Origin: Lamellibrachia columna
Lineage: Eukaryota; Annelida; Polychaeta; Sabellida; Siboglinidae
DNA length: 64,000 bases
Direction: 5' to 3'
NCBI GenBank assembly: GCA_963662155.1
Contig: OY759265.1
Span: 57,069,652 to 57,133,651 of the forward strand
Part shown: piece after piece, positions 12,335-25,204 of the stretch
Layout: every line of letters starts with the position of its first letter
Numbering within the stretch: position 1 is the first letter of the stretch
Notes under the pieces: model-generated
The model's input: only the letters and a program-made list of their open reading frames with translations
Databases searched by the model: none
Told to the model about the DNA's origin: nothing
Program-made: the position numbers and the translations under genes

Positions 12335-13065
12335 TGCCATCCAAGCCACAAGCTCCAGATGGCAAGCAGACAAGGAAGCCATCCAAGCCACAACCTCCAG
12401 ACGTCAAGCAGACAAGGAAGCCATCCAAGCCACAAGCTCCAGACTGCAAGCAGACAAGGAAGCCATCCAAGCCACAAGCTCCAGACTGCAAGCAGACAAG
12501 GAAGCCATCCAAGCCACAAGCTCCAGACTGCAAGCAGACAAGGAAGCCATCCAAGCCACAAACTCCAGACTGCAAGCAGACAAGGAGCCATCCAAGCCAC
12601 AAGCTCCAGACGGCAAGCAGACAAGGAAGCCATCCAAGCCACAAGCTCCAGATGGCAAGCAGACAAGGAAGCCATCCAAGCCACAAGTTCCAGATGGCAA
12701 GCAGACAAGGAAGCCATCCAAGCCACAAGCTCCAGACTGCAAGCAGACAAGGAAGCCATCCAAGCCACAAGCTCCAGACTGCAAGCAGACAAGGAAACCA
12801 TCCAAGCCACAAACTCCAGACTGCAAGCAGACAAGGAAGCCATCCAAGCCACAAGCTCCAGACGGCAAGCAGACAAGGAAGCCATCCAAGCCACAAGCTC
12901 CAGACGGCAAGCAGACAAGGAAGCCATCCAAGCCACAAGCTCCAGATGGCAAGCAGACAAGGAAGCCATCCAAGCCACAAGCTCCAGATGGCAAACAGAC
13001 AAGGAAGCCATCCAAGCCACAAGCTCCAGACGGCAAGCAGACAAGGAAGCCATTGGCTTATCGAG
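12335..13065. repeat. 42-bp minisatellite derived from a LINE 3' UTR
   Basis: About 17 units of GCCATCCAAGCCACAAGCTC + CAGAYKGCAAGCAGACAAGGAA. The array ends GAAGCCATTGGCTTATCGAG, the same wording as the 3' end of the LINE copies at 23085-23150 and 30312-30385 (CCATCCAAGCCAAAGGCC..GGCAAGTGGACAAGGAAGCC). The 42-bp unit is therefore an amplified piece of that LINE's 3' UTR. ORFs on both strands are products of the 42-bp period. A one-base deletion near 12582 shifts frame, which argues against coding. Confidence 0.92.
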
Positions 13066-13182
13066 GATCCAAAATTTCATTTATTTGTGTTGATTTATTT
13101 TTACAACTCACCAAGTCTTGAATTGGGCTTAAGAAAAGCAGCCATATCCAGTAAGTCCTCTTCTCTGAAACACACAAGTTCA

Positions 13183-13400
13183 TCAATCGTTATCTAATAT
13201 ATAAATCAAAGTGTGTCTCTTTGTCCGTTGTGTCTTATGAACGGCCGCATTTGTGGGCTGATCCGGACGAAACTTTGCAAGGTAACCCAGGGGCCCTTCT
13301 GGCGACATGGGGGGTTGGATGTGGAACCATCCCCATGGGGCCCCGGGGGGTGGGGTCACAATTTCAAAAAGCTGTAGAGGAAGTTGCAAACTTGGAATTA
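13183..13400 (+). mobile_element. Possible Helentron/Helitron-like terminal fragment
   Basis: CTAATATATAAATCAAAGTG followed by TGTCTCTTTGTCCG, then ACGGCCGCATTTGTGGGCTG and GGACGAAACTTTGCAAGG, resembles a short terminal sequence dispersed in many invertebrate genomes and attributed to Helentron-type rolling-circle elements. There is no Rep/helicase ORF and no clear 3' hairpin, so the assignment is tentative. Confidence 0.3.
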
Positions 13401-13944
13401 TTTTGTTTTCTATGCCATCGGAAAGATAATAACTTTGCCTACACATTTGCTGCTGGATGTATACAGAAATGTTGAATACTTTTTTTTCAAGTTATAGAGT
13501 TTGTCTGCATCTCATACAGGTGTTTACAGATAGAAAGCTTATATATGTAGCATAACAAACCCTAGCTACATTGTTGTAACATTGTATCTACCCAGAGAAA
13601 AGCTGCTTTGGTAAAGACTTATTGTGTACAGCTTTAAATTGAACTAAAAAGACCACTGACCTGTATAATAATGTAGATTAATGGAAAATACCTGAAAACA
13701 ACGGTACATACAATTGCTAGCAATGCTGAACGACTCGTGAAACCAGCAGTTGGATATGATTTTGTGGGCATGAATTGCCATTCAATTGGCATTGCCCTAC
13801 CAACATTTCACTGTGTAGTGAATAATGTAGTGGTTGCTTTTTTGTCCTGTTCAACGTCGGGCAACTCAGCTAGAAGTTTATATGTGTAAAATGTAAGTGA
13901 TCAGAACGTTAGATATACAAAATAATGTACACAACAACTTCTGA
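13401..13944. other. Unassigned intergenic sequence
   Basis: No gene, inverted repeat or tandem structure was recognised between the Helentron-like fragment and the 39/42-bp satellite. Confidence 0.4.
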
Positions 13945-16900
13945 AGGCACACCGGATTGTAAATGCCATCACATCTATCTGCCAGATGGCACACAGGATT
14001 GTAAATATCACATTTATCTGCCAGACGGCACACCGGATTGTAAATATCACATCTATCTGCCAGACGGAACATAGGATTGTAAATATCACATCTATCTGCC
14101 AGACGGCACACAGGATTGTAAATATCACATCTATCTGCCAGACGGCACACAGGATTGTAAATGCCATCACATCTATCTGCCAGACGGAACACAGGATTGT
14201 AAATATCACATCTATCTGCCAGGCGGAACACAGGATTGTAAATATCACATCTATCTGCCAGACGGCACACAGGATTGTAAATGCCATCACATCTATCTGC
14301 CAGACGGAACACAGGATTGTAAATATCACATCTATCTGCCAGACGGCACACCGGATTGTAAATATCACATCTATCTGCCAGACGGAACACAGGATTGTAA
14401 ATATCACATCTATCTGCCAGACGGCACACAGGATTGTAAATATCACATCTATCTGCCAGACGGCACACAGGATTGTAAATGCCATCACATCTATCTGCCA
14501 GACGGAACACAGGATTGTAAATATCACATCTATCTGCCAGACGGCACACCGGATTGTAAATATCACATCTATCTGCCAGACGGAACACAGGATTGTAAAT
14601 ATCACATCTATCTGCCAGACGGCACACAGGATTGTAAATATCACATCTATCTGCCAGACGGCACACAGGATTGTAAATGCCATCACATCTATCTGCCAGA
14701 CGGAACACAGGATTGTAAATATCACATCTATCTGCCAGACGGCACACCGGATTGTAAATATCACATCTATCTGCCAGACGGAACACAGGATTGTAAATAT
14801 CACATCTATCTGCCAGACGGCACACAGGATTGTAAATATCACATCTATCTGCCAGACGGCACACAGGATTGTAAATGCCATCACATCTATCTGCCAGACG
14901 GAACACAGGATTGTAAATATCACATCTATCTGCCAGGCGGAACACAGGATTGTAAATATCACATCTATCTGCCAGACGGAACACAGGATTGTAAATATCA
15001 CATCTATCTGCCAGACGGCACACAGGATTGTAAATATCACATCTATCTGCCAGACGGCACACAGGATTGTAAATGCCATCACATCTATCTGCCAGACGGA
15101 ACACAGGATTGTAAATATCACATCTATCTGCCAGGCGGAACACAGGATTGTAAATATCACATCTATCTGCCAGATGGAACACAGGATTGTAAATATCACA
15201 TCTATCTGCCAGACGGCACACATGATTGTAAATATCACATCTATCTGCCAGACGGCACACAGGTTTGTAAATGCCATCACATCTATCTGCCAGACGGAAC
15301 ACAGGATTGTAAATATCACATCTATCTGCCAGGCGGAACACAGGATTGTAAATATCACATCTATCTGCCAGACGGCACACAGGATTGTAAATGCCATCAC
15401 ATCTATCTGCCAGACGGAACACAGGATTGTAAATATCACATCTATCTGCCAGACAGCACACCAGATTGTAAATGCCATCACATCTATCTGCCACACGGCA
15501 CACAGGATTGTAAATGTCATCACATCTATCTGCCAGATAGAACACAGGATTGTAAATGCCATCACATCTATCTGCCAGATAGAACACAGGATTGTAAATG
15601 CCATCACATCTATCTGCCAGACGGCACACAGGATTGTAAATATCACATCTATCTGCCAGACAGAACACAGGATTGTAAATGCCATCACATCTATCCGCCA
15701 CACGGCACACAGGATTGTAAATGCCATCACATCTATCTGCCAGACGGCACACAGGATTGTAAATACCATCACATCTATCTGCCAGACAGAACACAGGATT
15801 GTAAATACCATCACATCTATCTACCAGATGGCACACAGAATTGTAAATACCATCACATCTATCTGCCAGACGGCACACAGGATTGTAAATGCCATCACAT
15901 CTATCTGCCAGACAGAACACAGGATTGTAAATACCATCACATCTATCTGCCAGATGGCACACAGGATTGTAAATGTCATCACATCTATCTGCCAGACGGC
16001 ACACAGGATTGTAAATGCCGTCACATCTATCTGCCAGATGGCACACAGGATTGTAAATGCCGTCACATCTATCTGCCAGACAGAACACAGGATTGTAAAT
16101 ACCATCACATATATCTGCCAGACAGAACACAGGATTGTAAATACCATCACATCTATCTGCCAGACAGAACACAGGATTGTAAATACCATCACATCTATCT
16201 GCCAGACAGAACACAGGATTGTAAATGCCATCACATCTATCTGCCAGACAGCACACAGGATTGTAAATGCCATCACATCTATCTACCAGATGGCACACAG
16301 GATTGTAAATGTCATCACATCTATCTGCCAGACAGAACACAGGATTGTAAATACCATCACATCTATCTGCCAGACGGCACACAGGATTGTAAATACCATC
16401 ACATCTATCTGCCAGATGGCATACATAATTGTAAATGCCATCACATCTATCTGCCAGACGGCACACAGGATTGTAAATGCCATCACATCTATCTGCCAGA
16501 CGGCACACAGGATTGTAAATGCCATCACATCTATCTGCCAGACAGCACACAGGATTGTAAATACCATCACATCTATCTACCAGATGGCACACAGGATTGT
16601 AAATGTCATCACATCTATCTGCCAGACAGAACACAGGATTGTAAATACCATCACATCTATCTGCCAGACGGCACACAGGATTGTAAATACCATCACATCT
16701 ATCTGCCAGATGGCATACATAATTGTAAATGCCATCACATCTATCTGCCAGATGGCATACATAATTGTAAATGCCATCACATATATCTGCCAGACGGCAC
16801 ACAGGATTGTAAATACCATCACATCTATCTGCCAGATGGCATACATAATTGTAAATGCCATCACATCTATCTGCCAGACGGTACACAGAATTGTAAATGC

Positions 16901-17402
16901 CATCACATCTATCTGCCAGACGGCACACAGGATTGTAAATGCCATCACATCTATCTGCCAGACGGCACACAGGATTGTAAATGCCATCACATCTATCTGC
17001 CAGACGGCACACAGGATTGTAAATACCATCACATCTATCTGCCAGATGGCATACATAATTGTAAATGCCATCACATCTATCTGCCAGACGGCACACAGGA
17101 TTGTAAATGTCATCACATCTATCTGCCAGATGGCACACAGGATTGTAAATGCCATCACATCTATCTGCCAGACGGCACACAGGATTGTAAATACCATCAC
17201 ATCTATCTGCCAGATGGCATACATAATTGTAAATGTCATCACATCTATCTGCCAGACGGCACACAGGATTGTAAATGTCATCACATCTATCTGCCAGACA
17301 GCACACAGGATTGTAAATGCCATCACATCTATCTGCCATACAGCACACAGGATTGTAAATGCCATCACATCTATCTGCCAGACGGCACACAGGATTGTAA
17401 TA
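13945..17402. repeat. 39/42-bp satellite with 198-bp higher-order structure
   Basis: About 85 units of ATCACATCTATCTGCCAGAC + GGMACACAGGATTGTAAAT, 39 bp long, or 42 bp when GCC precedes ATCACA. In the left part the 42-bp unit recurs at 14283, 14481, 14679, 14877, 15075 and 15273. This is an exact 198-bp higher-order period (4x39+42), flanked by 120-bp versions (2x39+42) at 14163-14283 and 15273-15393. From about 15460 the array becomes nearly pure 42-bp units. All length differences are three bases, so ORFs longer than 1,100 codons stay open on both strands. I treat these as satellite products, not genes. Confidence 0.95.
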
Positions 17403-18249
<847 letters not shown>

Positions 18250-19915
18250 GAGGATGGAGCAGTGTCAACTGTCACAGAGAGCAGATGGAGTAGTGTCAAC
18301 TGCCACAGAGCAGATGGAGCAGTGTCAACTGTCACAGAGAGCAGATGGAGCAGTGTCAACTGGCACAGAGAGCAGATGGAGCAGTGTCAACTGCCACAGC
18401 GCAGATGGAGCAGTGTCAACTGTCACAGAGAGCAGATAGAGCAGTGTCAACTGCCACAGAGAGCAGATGGAGTAGTGTCAACTGTCACAGAGAGCAGATG
18501 GAGCAGTGTCAACTGCCACAGAGAGCAGGTGTAGCAGTGCCAACTGCCACAGAGCAGATGGAGCAGTGTCAACTGTAACAGAGAGCAGTGTCAACTGTCA
18601 CAGAGAGCAGTGTCAACTGTCACAGAGCAGATGGAACAGTGTCAACTGCCACAGAGCAAATGGAGCAGTGTCAACTGCCACAGAGAGCAGATGGAGCAGT
18701 GTCAACTGCCACAGAGAGCAGATGGAGTGGTGTCAACTGCCACAGAGAGCAGATGGAGCAGTGTCAACTGTCAAAGAGAGCAGATGGAGCAGTGTCAACT
18801 GCCACAGAGCAGATGGAGCAGTGTCAACTGTCACAGAGAGTAGATGGAGCAGTGTCAACTGCCACAGAGCAAATGGAGCAGTGTCAACTGCCACAGAGAG
18901 CAGATGGAGCAGTGTCAACTGCCACAGAGAGCAGATGGAGCAGTGTCAACTGCCACAGAGAGCAGATGGAGCAGTGTCAACTGTCACAGAGAGCAGATGG
19001 AGCAGTGTCAACTGCCACAGAGAGCAGATGGAGCAGTGTCAACTGTCACAGAGAGCAGATGGAGCAGTGTCAACTGCCACAGAGAGCAGGTGTAGCAGTG
19101 CCAACTGCCACAGAGCAGATGGAGCAGTGTCAACTGTCACAGAGAGCAGTGTCAACTGTCACAGAGCAGATGGAACAGTGTCAACTGCCACGGAGCAAAT
19201 GGAGCAGTGTCAACTGCCACAGAGGGCAGATGGAGCAGTGTCAACTGCAACAGAGAGCAGATGGAGCAGTGTCAACCGTCACAGAGAGCAGATGGAGCAG
19301 TGTCAACTGTCACAGAGAGCAGTGTCAACTGCCACAGAGAGCAGATGGAGCAGTGTCAACTGCCACAGAGAGCAGATGGAGCAGTGTCAACTGCCACAGA
19401 GAGCAGATGGAGCAGTGTCAACTGCAACAGAGAGCAGATGGAGCAGTGTCAACTGCCACAGAGAGCAGATGGAGCAGTGTCAACTGCCACAGAGAGCAGA
19501 TGGAGCAGTGTCAACTGCCACAGAGAGCAGTGTCAACTGCCACAGAGAGCAGACGGAGCAGTGTCAACTGCCACAGAGAGCAGTGTCAACTGCCACAGAG
19601 AGCAGATGGAGCAGTGTCAACTGCCACAGAGAACAGATGGAGCAGTGTCAACTACCACAGAGAGCAGATGGAGCAGTGACAACTGCCACAGAGAGCAGAT
19701 GGAGCAGTGTAAACTGCCACAGAGAGCAGATGGAGCAGTGTCAACTGCCACAGAGAGCAGTGTCAACTGCCACAGAGAGCAGTGTCAACTGCCACAGAGA
19801 GCAGATGGAGCAGTGTCAACTGCCACAGAGAGCAGATGGAGCAGTGTCAACTGCCACAGAGAGCAGATGGAGCAGTGTCAACTGCCACAGAGAGCAGATG
19901 GAGCAGTGTCAACTG
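18250..19915. repeat. 31-bp minisatellite (with 28-bp and deletion variants)
   Basis: More than 50 copies of AGCAGATGGAGCAGTGTCAA + CTGCCACAGAG. Variants omit GATGGAGCA (GAGAGCAGTGTCAACTG) or lose three bases (CACAGAGCAGATGG). The unit contains no stop codon in three frames of one strand, which explains the overlapping ORFs of up to 479 codons. A block starting near 18506 recurs near 19070 (AGGTGTAGCAGTGCCAACTG), showing a secondary duplication of about 560 bp. Confidence 0.95.
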
Positions 19916-20027
19916 AAAAGACCACAATTAAGGAAAATGTGTTAAGAAAAGCACAGGAGGATGAAAAATGAAGGGAAAAGGCTCTAGATAGGGAACAGCG
20001 AAGATGAAAACAACCAAAGCAGTGCAG

Positions 20028-20115
20028 CAGTACAAGAACCAGTACAAGAACCAGTACAAGAACCAGTACAAGAACCAGTACAAGAACCAGTACAACAACC
20101 AGTACAACAACCAGT
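20028..20115. repeat. 12-bp repeat (CAGTACAAGAAC)n
   Basis: Seven or so copies of GTACAAGAACCA and its variant GTACAACAACCA. They lie just downstream of the 31-bp array within otherwise unassigned sequence (19916-20272). Confidence 0.85.
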
Positions 20116-20272
20116 CAGCCTCAGCCTTTTAAAGGGAACCACAATGAAGAACATTTATTATTCTTTGCAAAAACTGCATGTACATATCATAGTTTCTAGA
20201 TTACGCTGCATGTACAATATATATTAAACAAACATACTTGTTCAAAGAATGTTTAGTAATTGAACTAATAAC

Positions 20273-21435
20273 TTACACTTCCTCTTCAGATTTAGGATCT
20301 TGCCATTCGTATTCACTGTCCAGCACTGGCCCTGGAACGAGCATCAGAAAGTTTGCAAGCATAAATGTATAAAAAAAATGCAAGTAACAATCCAGTGGAT
20401 GCCGAGGCAAGTTCAAAATGGCACCTGCCAAGCAAGAGTGAGTGAAAAGTTGCGATATATCAATGACAAAGTTCACAACAATCGATGCTTTTTTGCAAAC
20501 ATGAACAACAACAGCATTTCAGCGACTGTCCCTGAACAGTTCAAGACAGTGGTGCCCTCCACATCCTTTGTTGCGATGGTGATCTACAATGTTGATGTAC
20601 CTGACCCTGGTAACCGAGACACTACTGTATTGTCGCCCACCAATGGCACTCTTTACAGTGGCCCATGGGCCATGCACGATCACGGTCGACTTTAATCTGA
20701 TTCGGGCACTGATTCACAGACATAATCGGCGTGTACTATCGGCAGCATTTTCCCGGTTGTTGAAAGAAAACTCAAATGGCAGGCAATCCGCAAACTGTGC
20801 TCAGTCTAGTAAATTAATATTGTTTTTTGTCCAATGGCAATACTGGATCTGGATGATTGCTGCACGAGCAGCTCAACGGATTTTGTTGAAGTGGCTATAC
20901 AAAAGTACCACATTATATGTAAAATGATATTAATAGTAATTATTCGCGATAATTAGGCGTTTATTGACTACTAAATACGTGTCTGTCTCGCTTGCACCTT
21001 TACGAACATTTCGCGTATGCTTCTCCGCGAAGTCGGAGAGGCAAACAGAACACAACCTGTGATCGTGTGGACACAGTTCTATGACGAATTCTAGACTACT
21101 CGGCCCACGGACAACTCGGCCCAGTTCGAGACAGCTCGGCTCCGATTTTGAGACAACTTAGCACAAGTGTCGAGACAGCTCGGCCCAATGATAAATTGCT
21201 CGGCTCCGATTTTGAGACAACTCGGCCCAAGTGTCGAGACAGCTCGGCCCAATGATAAATTGTTCGGCTCCGATTTTGAGACAACTCGGCTCAAGCGTCG
21301 AGACAGCTCGGCCCAATGATAAATTGCTAAATATTAACCTTGAATCCAAATGTTATCCCATGTATTCTTGAAACACATCACCCGTAACCCTGGCAATAAT
21401 CACCACGATATTGTAGGGCTATGTCATATATCAAC

Positions 21436-21467
<32 letters not shown>

Positions 21468-22643
21468 TGCCACTCAAGAATCGGCCTTCACAGTCACAGT
21501 GGACGCTGCCAAAATTTTACAAATTGACAACAGGGCGCATCAGCATCGTCTCTTCAAGACTACGCTCTGCCTATATATATATATATATATATAATTTTAT
21601 TATTATTATTAATAAACTATTATCATTAGTAAAGATATAAAATGCTTCGTGTGTGTTTTCGTTTTGACTTTCTATAGATTATTGAAGGTAAACTTGTTTA
21701 TCTTCGTATACAAGTGTATAAATTCATTATAGAGTGTACTCCATAATTATAATACACCTACCAACACTTATATTACCCAAAAATTTTTTACATTACCCTG
21801 AAATGATGACATGTCCTTTGATTTTTCATACTCTTGTATTGTGTTATTGAGCTGATCTTGTATGTTGGTTGGTTTTGGTTTGTGTGTTTTAAGAATATTT
21901 GAAGGCTATATTAATTGGCTTCACTACTCCTGCTTTGTTTTACTGAGCAGAATGTTTCACGTCGTTTGTCCTTTGATTTGTGTGTGTTAGCAGTGTGCAG
22001 AGGCATCTGATAAAAATTAGAATTCCGAGGAAAAAAGCCGGATTATTGTACGTGCGGAAACCTGTCCCATTATCATAGGCCATGGCTACTCCCACCGTTG
22101 GTAGTGCACCGGCAGTCATGTCCAATTACATTCTCACAGCAAATGTAAAATGTACGTTCACAAAGCCATGCAATAGTTTTCATATGTAATAAATAAAAAA
22201 TTATATGTGTAGTGATGTCGGTTCGTAATTCAAACTACGGCACGAAAACATTCCACTTCCCCGTTATCGCCCACGATAACACAGTATAATTGGTTAGGTA
22301 ATTTACCACTCTAACTAAGCGCCATCATATCATTTATCATTGTGCCGAGCTGTCTCGAACTGGGCCGAGTTCTCCCCAGGCCGAGTTGTCCGTGGGCCGA
22401 GTAGTCCAAGCACCTTCTATGACTATATCTAGAAATGGCAACAAATATTGTGAGCGATAATACAAGAAAATATATATTACCCGCTGCTGTTTTAAAAGAT
22501 TTAACACAGACACGTAATGCTGTTGCTTGGTACATCATGTTGTGTCTGAACCAATAGTTTACAGATTTAACATATTCTTGACAACGCTGTAAATAACAAC
22601 GTTTGCAAATAGTAAACGCAGCTGCCCTTATAGACATCGCCAT
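20273..22643 (-). CDS. Possible two-exon small protein, 73 aa, unknown family
   Basis: Exon 1 runs from an ATG at 22643 down to 22481 (54 codons plus one base). It ends at a good minus-strand donor (GCGG|GTAATATAT). Exon 2 is 20331-20273, after a pyrimidine-rich acceptor ending CGTTCCAG, and stops with TAA. The phases match (1/1), giving a product that starts MAMSIRAAAFTICKRCYLQR and ends PVLDSEYEWQDPKSEEEV: a basic, Cys-containing N-terminal half and an acidic tail. An in-frame ATG at 22712 would add 23 residues. The ~2.1-kb intron holds the Mutator-like element at 21086-22414. I do not recognise the family. The case rests on splice-site quality, phase agreement and the charge pattern. A chance pairing of two short ORFs is possible. 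Confidence 0.4.
20332..21076. other. Unassigned sequence inside the small-gene intron
   Basis: Contains overlapping short plus-strand ORFs (20300-20695, 20589-20927) with no recognisable domain or start context. No TIR, tandem array or splice-compatible exon was identified. Confidence 0.35.
21086..22414. mobile_element. Mutator-like (MULE-type) non-autonomous element, 1.33 kb
   Basis: The 9-bp direct repeat TTCTATGAC flanks the element (21077-21085 and 22415-22423). The ends carry inverted repeats. The left end contains GACTACTCGGCCCACGGACA then ACTCGGCCCAGTTCGAGACA; the right end is the reverse complement of the same words (22343-22407) with a small insertion. A 9-bp target duplication with long TIRs is typical of Mutator-like elements. 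It has no transposase. It also contains an internal ~64-bp tandem array (21110-21330), two TA microsatellites (21437-21470, 21570-21593) and A/T-rich filler. Confidence 0.6.
21110..21330. repeat. ~64-bp subterminal tandem repeat inside the Mutator-like element
   Basis: Three to four copies built on GAGACAGCTCGGCCCAATGA and TTTTGAGACAACTCGGC. The motif (A/G)CTCGGCCC is shared with the terminal inverted repeats, so this looks like expansion of the element's own TIR sequence. Confidence 0.8.
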
Positions 22644-23050
22644 GTTGTGATTAGTCCGTCTTCTGCAGAGTTGCCGATCCGAAGGTTCCATTGGGTATGG
22701 TATCATAGACATAGATATTTAATATTAAGTTATTTATTATATTTTAATTTTCATTCATGATTTGTAATAACATGTAATTATTTATGTTACATTAATACGT
22801 AATCATTAGCATTGTGTGTGCATAATTGTACTGGACATTTTGCCTGAACATACCTCATAATTGTTATAATGTTCTGAAATATTATATACCTGCAAATGAT
22901 GTCAATTACATGATTTTTGTTGATGGTGCAATTTATATAATTTTAGACAATGATTTGTCGTATTACAAGACATTGTATATATATATATATATATATGGTA
23001 TTTGTATGTGTAACATAATCTAATTAATGTACATATCCAAAGGTGTAACA
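22644..23050. other. Unassigned A/T-rich intergenic sequence
   Basis: A TA run at 22976-22996 lies in otherwise plain A/T-rich sequence. No gene was recognised. Confidence 0.4.
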
Positions 23051-23055
23051 TTAAT

Positions 23056-24245
23056 ATTTAACAAGATTTAACAAGATTTGCCATCCAAGCCAAAGGCCCA
23101 GATGGCAAGTGGACAAGGAAGCCATTGGCTTATCGAGAGTCCAACAATGTTCATCTACTTATAGCCCGCCCTCCTGAGATATGTGTCAACCTTGTTTTTA
23201 AACATATTCACACTGCTAGCAGTTACACAATCTGTTGACAATTTGTTCCATTCATTTATTGTCCTCTGTGAGAACGAGTGCTTCCTGATGTCCAATCTAC
23301 ATTGATCCTTTACTAATTTTACCTCATGTCCTCTAGTTCTGCTATCCTTCTTGAGTGAGAAAAACATATTTCTATCAATATTTTCATACCCATTCAATAT
23401 CTTAAAAACTTCAATCTGATCTCCTCTTAACCTCCTTGTCTCTAGAGTTGTTAAACCACATTCTTTCAGGCGTTCTTCATAACTAAGGTCTCTCAGTTCT
23501 GGAATCATTTTAGTTGCTCTCCTTTGTATGCGTTCAAGCGTATCTATATCCTTCTTACGATATGGTCTCCATGCTTGTATACAGTATTCTAAATGAGGTC
23601 TAACTATTGCTTTATAAAGAGGTATAATTAACTTTTTTCCCTTTTATGTTATGTTTCTTCTAATCAATCCAAGAATTTGATTACCCTTTGAGGCTGCAAT
23701 ACCACACTGCTCTGAAACTTTCATATCAGCGCTTATTGTAACTCCTAAGTCCTTTTCTTTTACAGTAGTACCCAGAACAGTATCTCCCATTCTATAGTTT
23801 ACATTCAAGTTCCTATGTCCTGTATGTAGGCATTTACATTTCCCAAAATTGAACAACATCTGCCATTTCTCAGACCATTTCACTAATCTGTCTAGATCGT
23901 TTTGTAAATGTTGTTTATCACCATCAGTATTAACCTTTCTAAACAGTTTTGTGTCATCCGCAAATTTCAGTACGTTACTTGTTATACTGTCGTCCAAGTC
24001 ATTGATATAAATTAAGAATAATATAGGTCCTAATACTGATCCTTGAGGTACCCCACTCAAAACCGATTTCCAATTTGAAACTTCTCCATCTACTACAACT
24101 CGTTGTCTTCTGTCAGTCAGCCATTGTTCTATCCAGTCAGTTATGCTATCCCCGATACCATGGGTTTTTAATTTAAGTAGTAATCTTTGATGTGGCACTT
24201 TGTCAAAAGCTTTCTGAAAATCTAAGTAGATATGGTCAAAGTGTG
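23056..24245 (-). pseudogene. 5'-truncated CR1/L2-type LINE with reverse transcriptase
   Basis: Minus-strand RT reading frame from 24249 to 23155. It has the palm motifs YLDFQKAFDKVPH, SGVPQGSVLGPILFLIYIND and FADD, then the thumb region ending NMFKNKVDTYLRRAGYK and a stop. A single in-frame TAA (23644-23646) interrupts an otherwise continuous frame. Homology starts abruptly at about 24240, just before HIYLDFQKAF, as expected for 5' truncation during target-primed reverse transcription. The 3' UTR (23154-23085) contains the CCATTGGCTTATCGAGAG words, and the tail is a short ATCTTGTTAA-type repeat at 23056-23080. The same family seeds the 42-bp array at 12335 and is inserted in HAUS3 intron 1. 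Confidence 0.88.
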
Positions 24246-24840
24246 TCAAACTTTATTAATTACATAACAATATTATGTACATGTGCATACAAACATGTGT
24301 ACAGAAAGACATACGTATACATACATATATAATGTTTCATGAATGACTAATAATTAACAATAATGTACTGTTATTAACACTTTATTACCATAACTACACA
24401 ATGTGGTGTATCTGTTGAACATGTGTTGTTGTTGCACATGTATGACAACATTTATAATGCAACTTGCATCTAAACTTTAGTAGTGTAACAACATCAGTGA
24501 ATGAGTAATCATAAATCACAACATATTAAATATAAAAAAATAAGAACACATAGCACATACAATGGCAATTACAGAAATGTTTGTACGCATTGACAAATGT
24601 ATGAAATAAATTTTACACATATTTGTTTTTTAGCCATTACTGTCCAATTCAACAATAAAGGAAGGTAAACAAAATGTTTATGTCACATACTTATATATTG
24701 CAACAATGTCATAAAACAAATTATTAACAATGAAAAAAAAGATATTTACAAATTTTTTTAACAGAAAAAAAAAATTGGCTATTAATATATAAAAAAATAT
24801 TCACAATAATACATACAGCATAAGTCTCAAGTCTCACGTA
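24246..24840. other. Unassigned A/T-rich intergenic sequence
   Basis: Strongly A/T-rich with homopolymer A runs (24732, 24764). No gene or bounded element was recognised. Confidence 0.4.
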
Positions 24841-24844
24841 GTTA

Positions 24845-25015
24845 TATTCCAAACAGCCCAATCTTGAGCTAACGAAGGAGTTTGGACCAACAGCTTTTAG
24901 TGTCTCTTCCAAAAGACACCGGCAAAGTGGGGTGAACGAAATTGCCTAAGCTTCGAAACGGCGGAGGTGGAATCGAACCACCATCCTCTCGATTGACAGG
25001 TGGGTGCTCTAATAA
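24845..25015 (-). mobile_element. tRNA-derived SINE, 5'-truncated
   Basis: On the minus strand, AGAGCACCCACCTGTCAATC then GGTGGTTCGATTCCACC shows the 3' half of a tRNA: a perfect T-arm and Pol III B box (GGTTCGATTCC). It is followed by TTTTGGAAGAGACACTAAAA + GCTGTTGGTCC, the conserved body seen in several invertebrate SINE families. The 5' D-arm and A box are missing and the anticodon stem does not pair, so this is a SINE remnant and not a functional tRNA gene. Confidence 0.65.
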
Positions 25016-25204
25016 GGACAACAACCATAAGTCAGTTTGCAAGTAAATGTTTGTAATCAATATATGATGTTGTATTAAAGAAACAATAAAATTAAATGAA
25101 AATTTGTTAGACGTTATTGGTAGAATCCTGACACAATTTACATCATTTAAATGCATTAATAGCTTTATCTTTTCAGCTGACTCAAATAAACTTTTTACCT
25201 TGCT

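Noticed and set aside
24940..25015. tRNA gene (minus strand)
   Set aside because: The T-arm and B box are good, but the D-arm/A box is missing and the anticodon stem does not pair; the SINE body follows directly.
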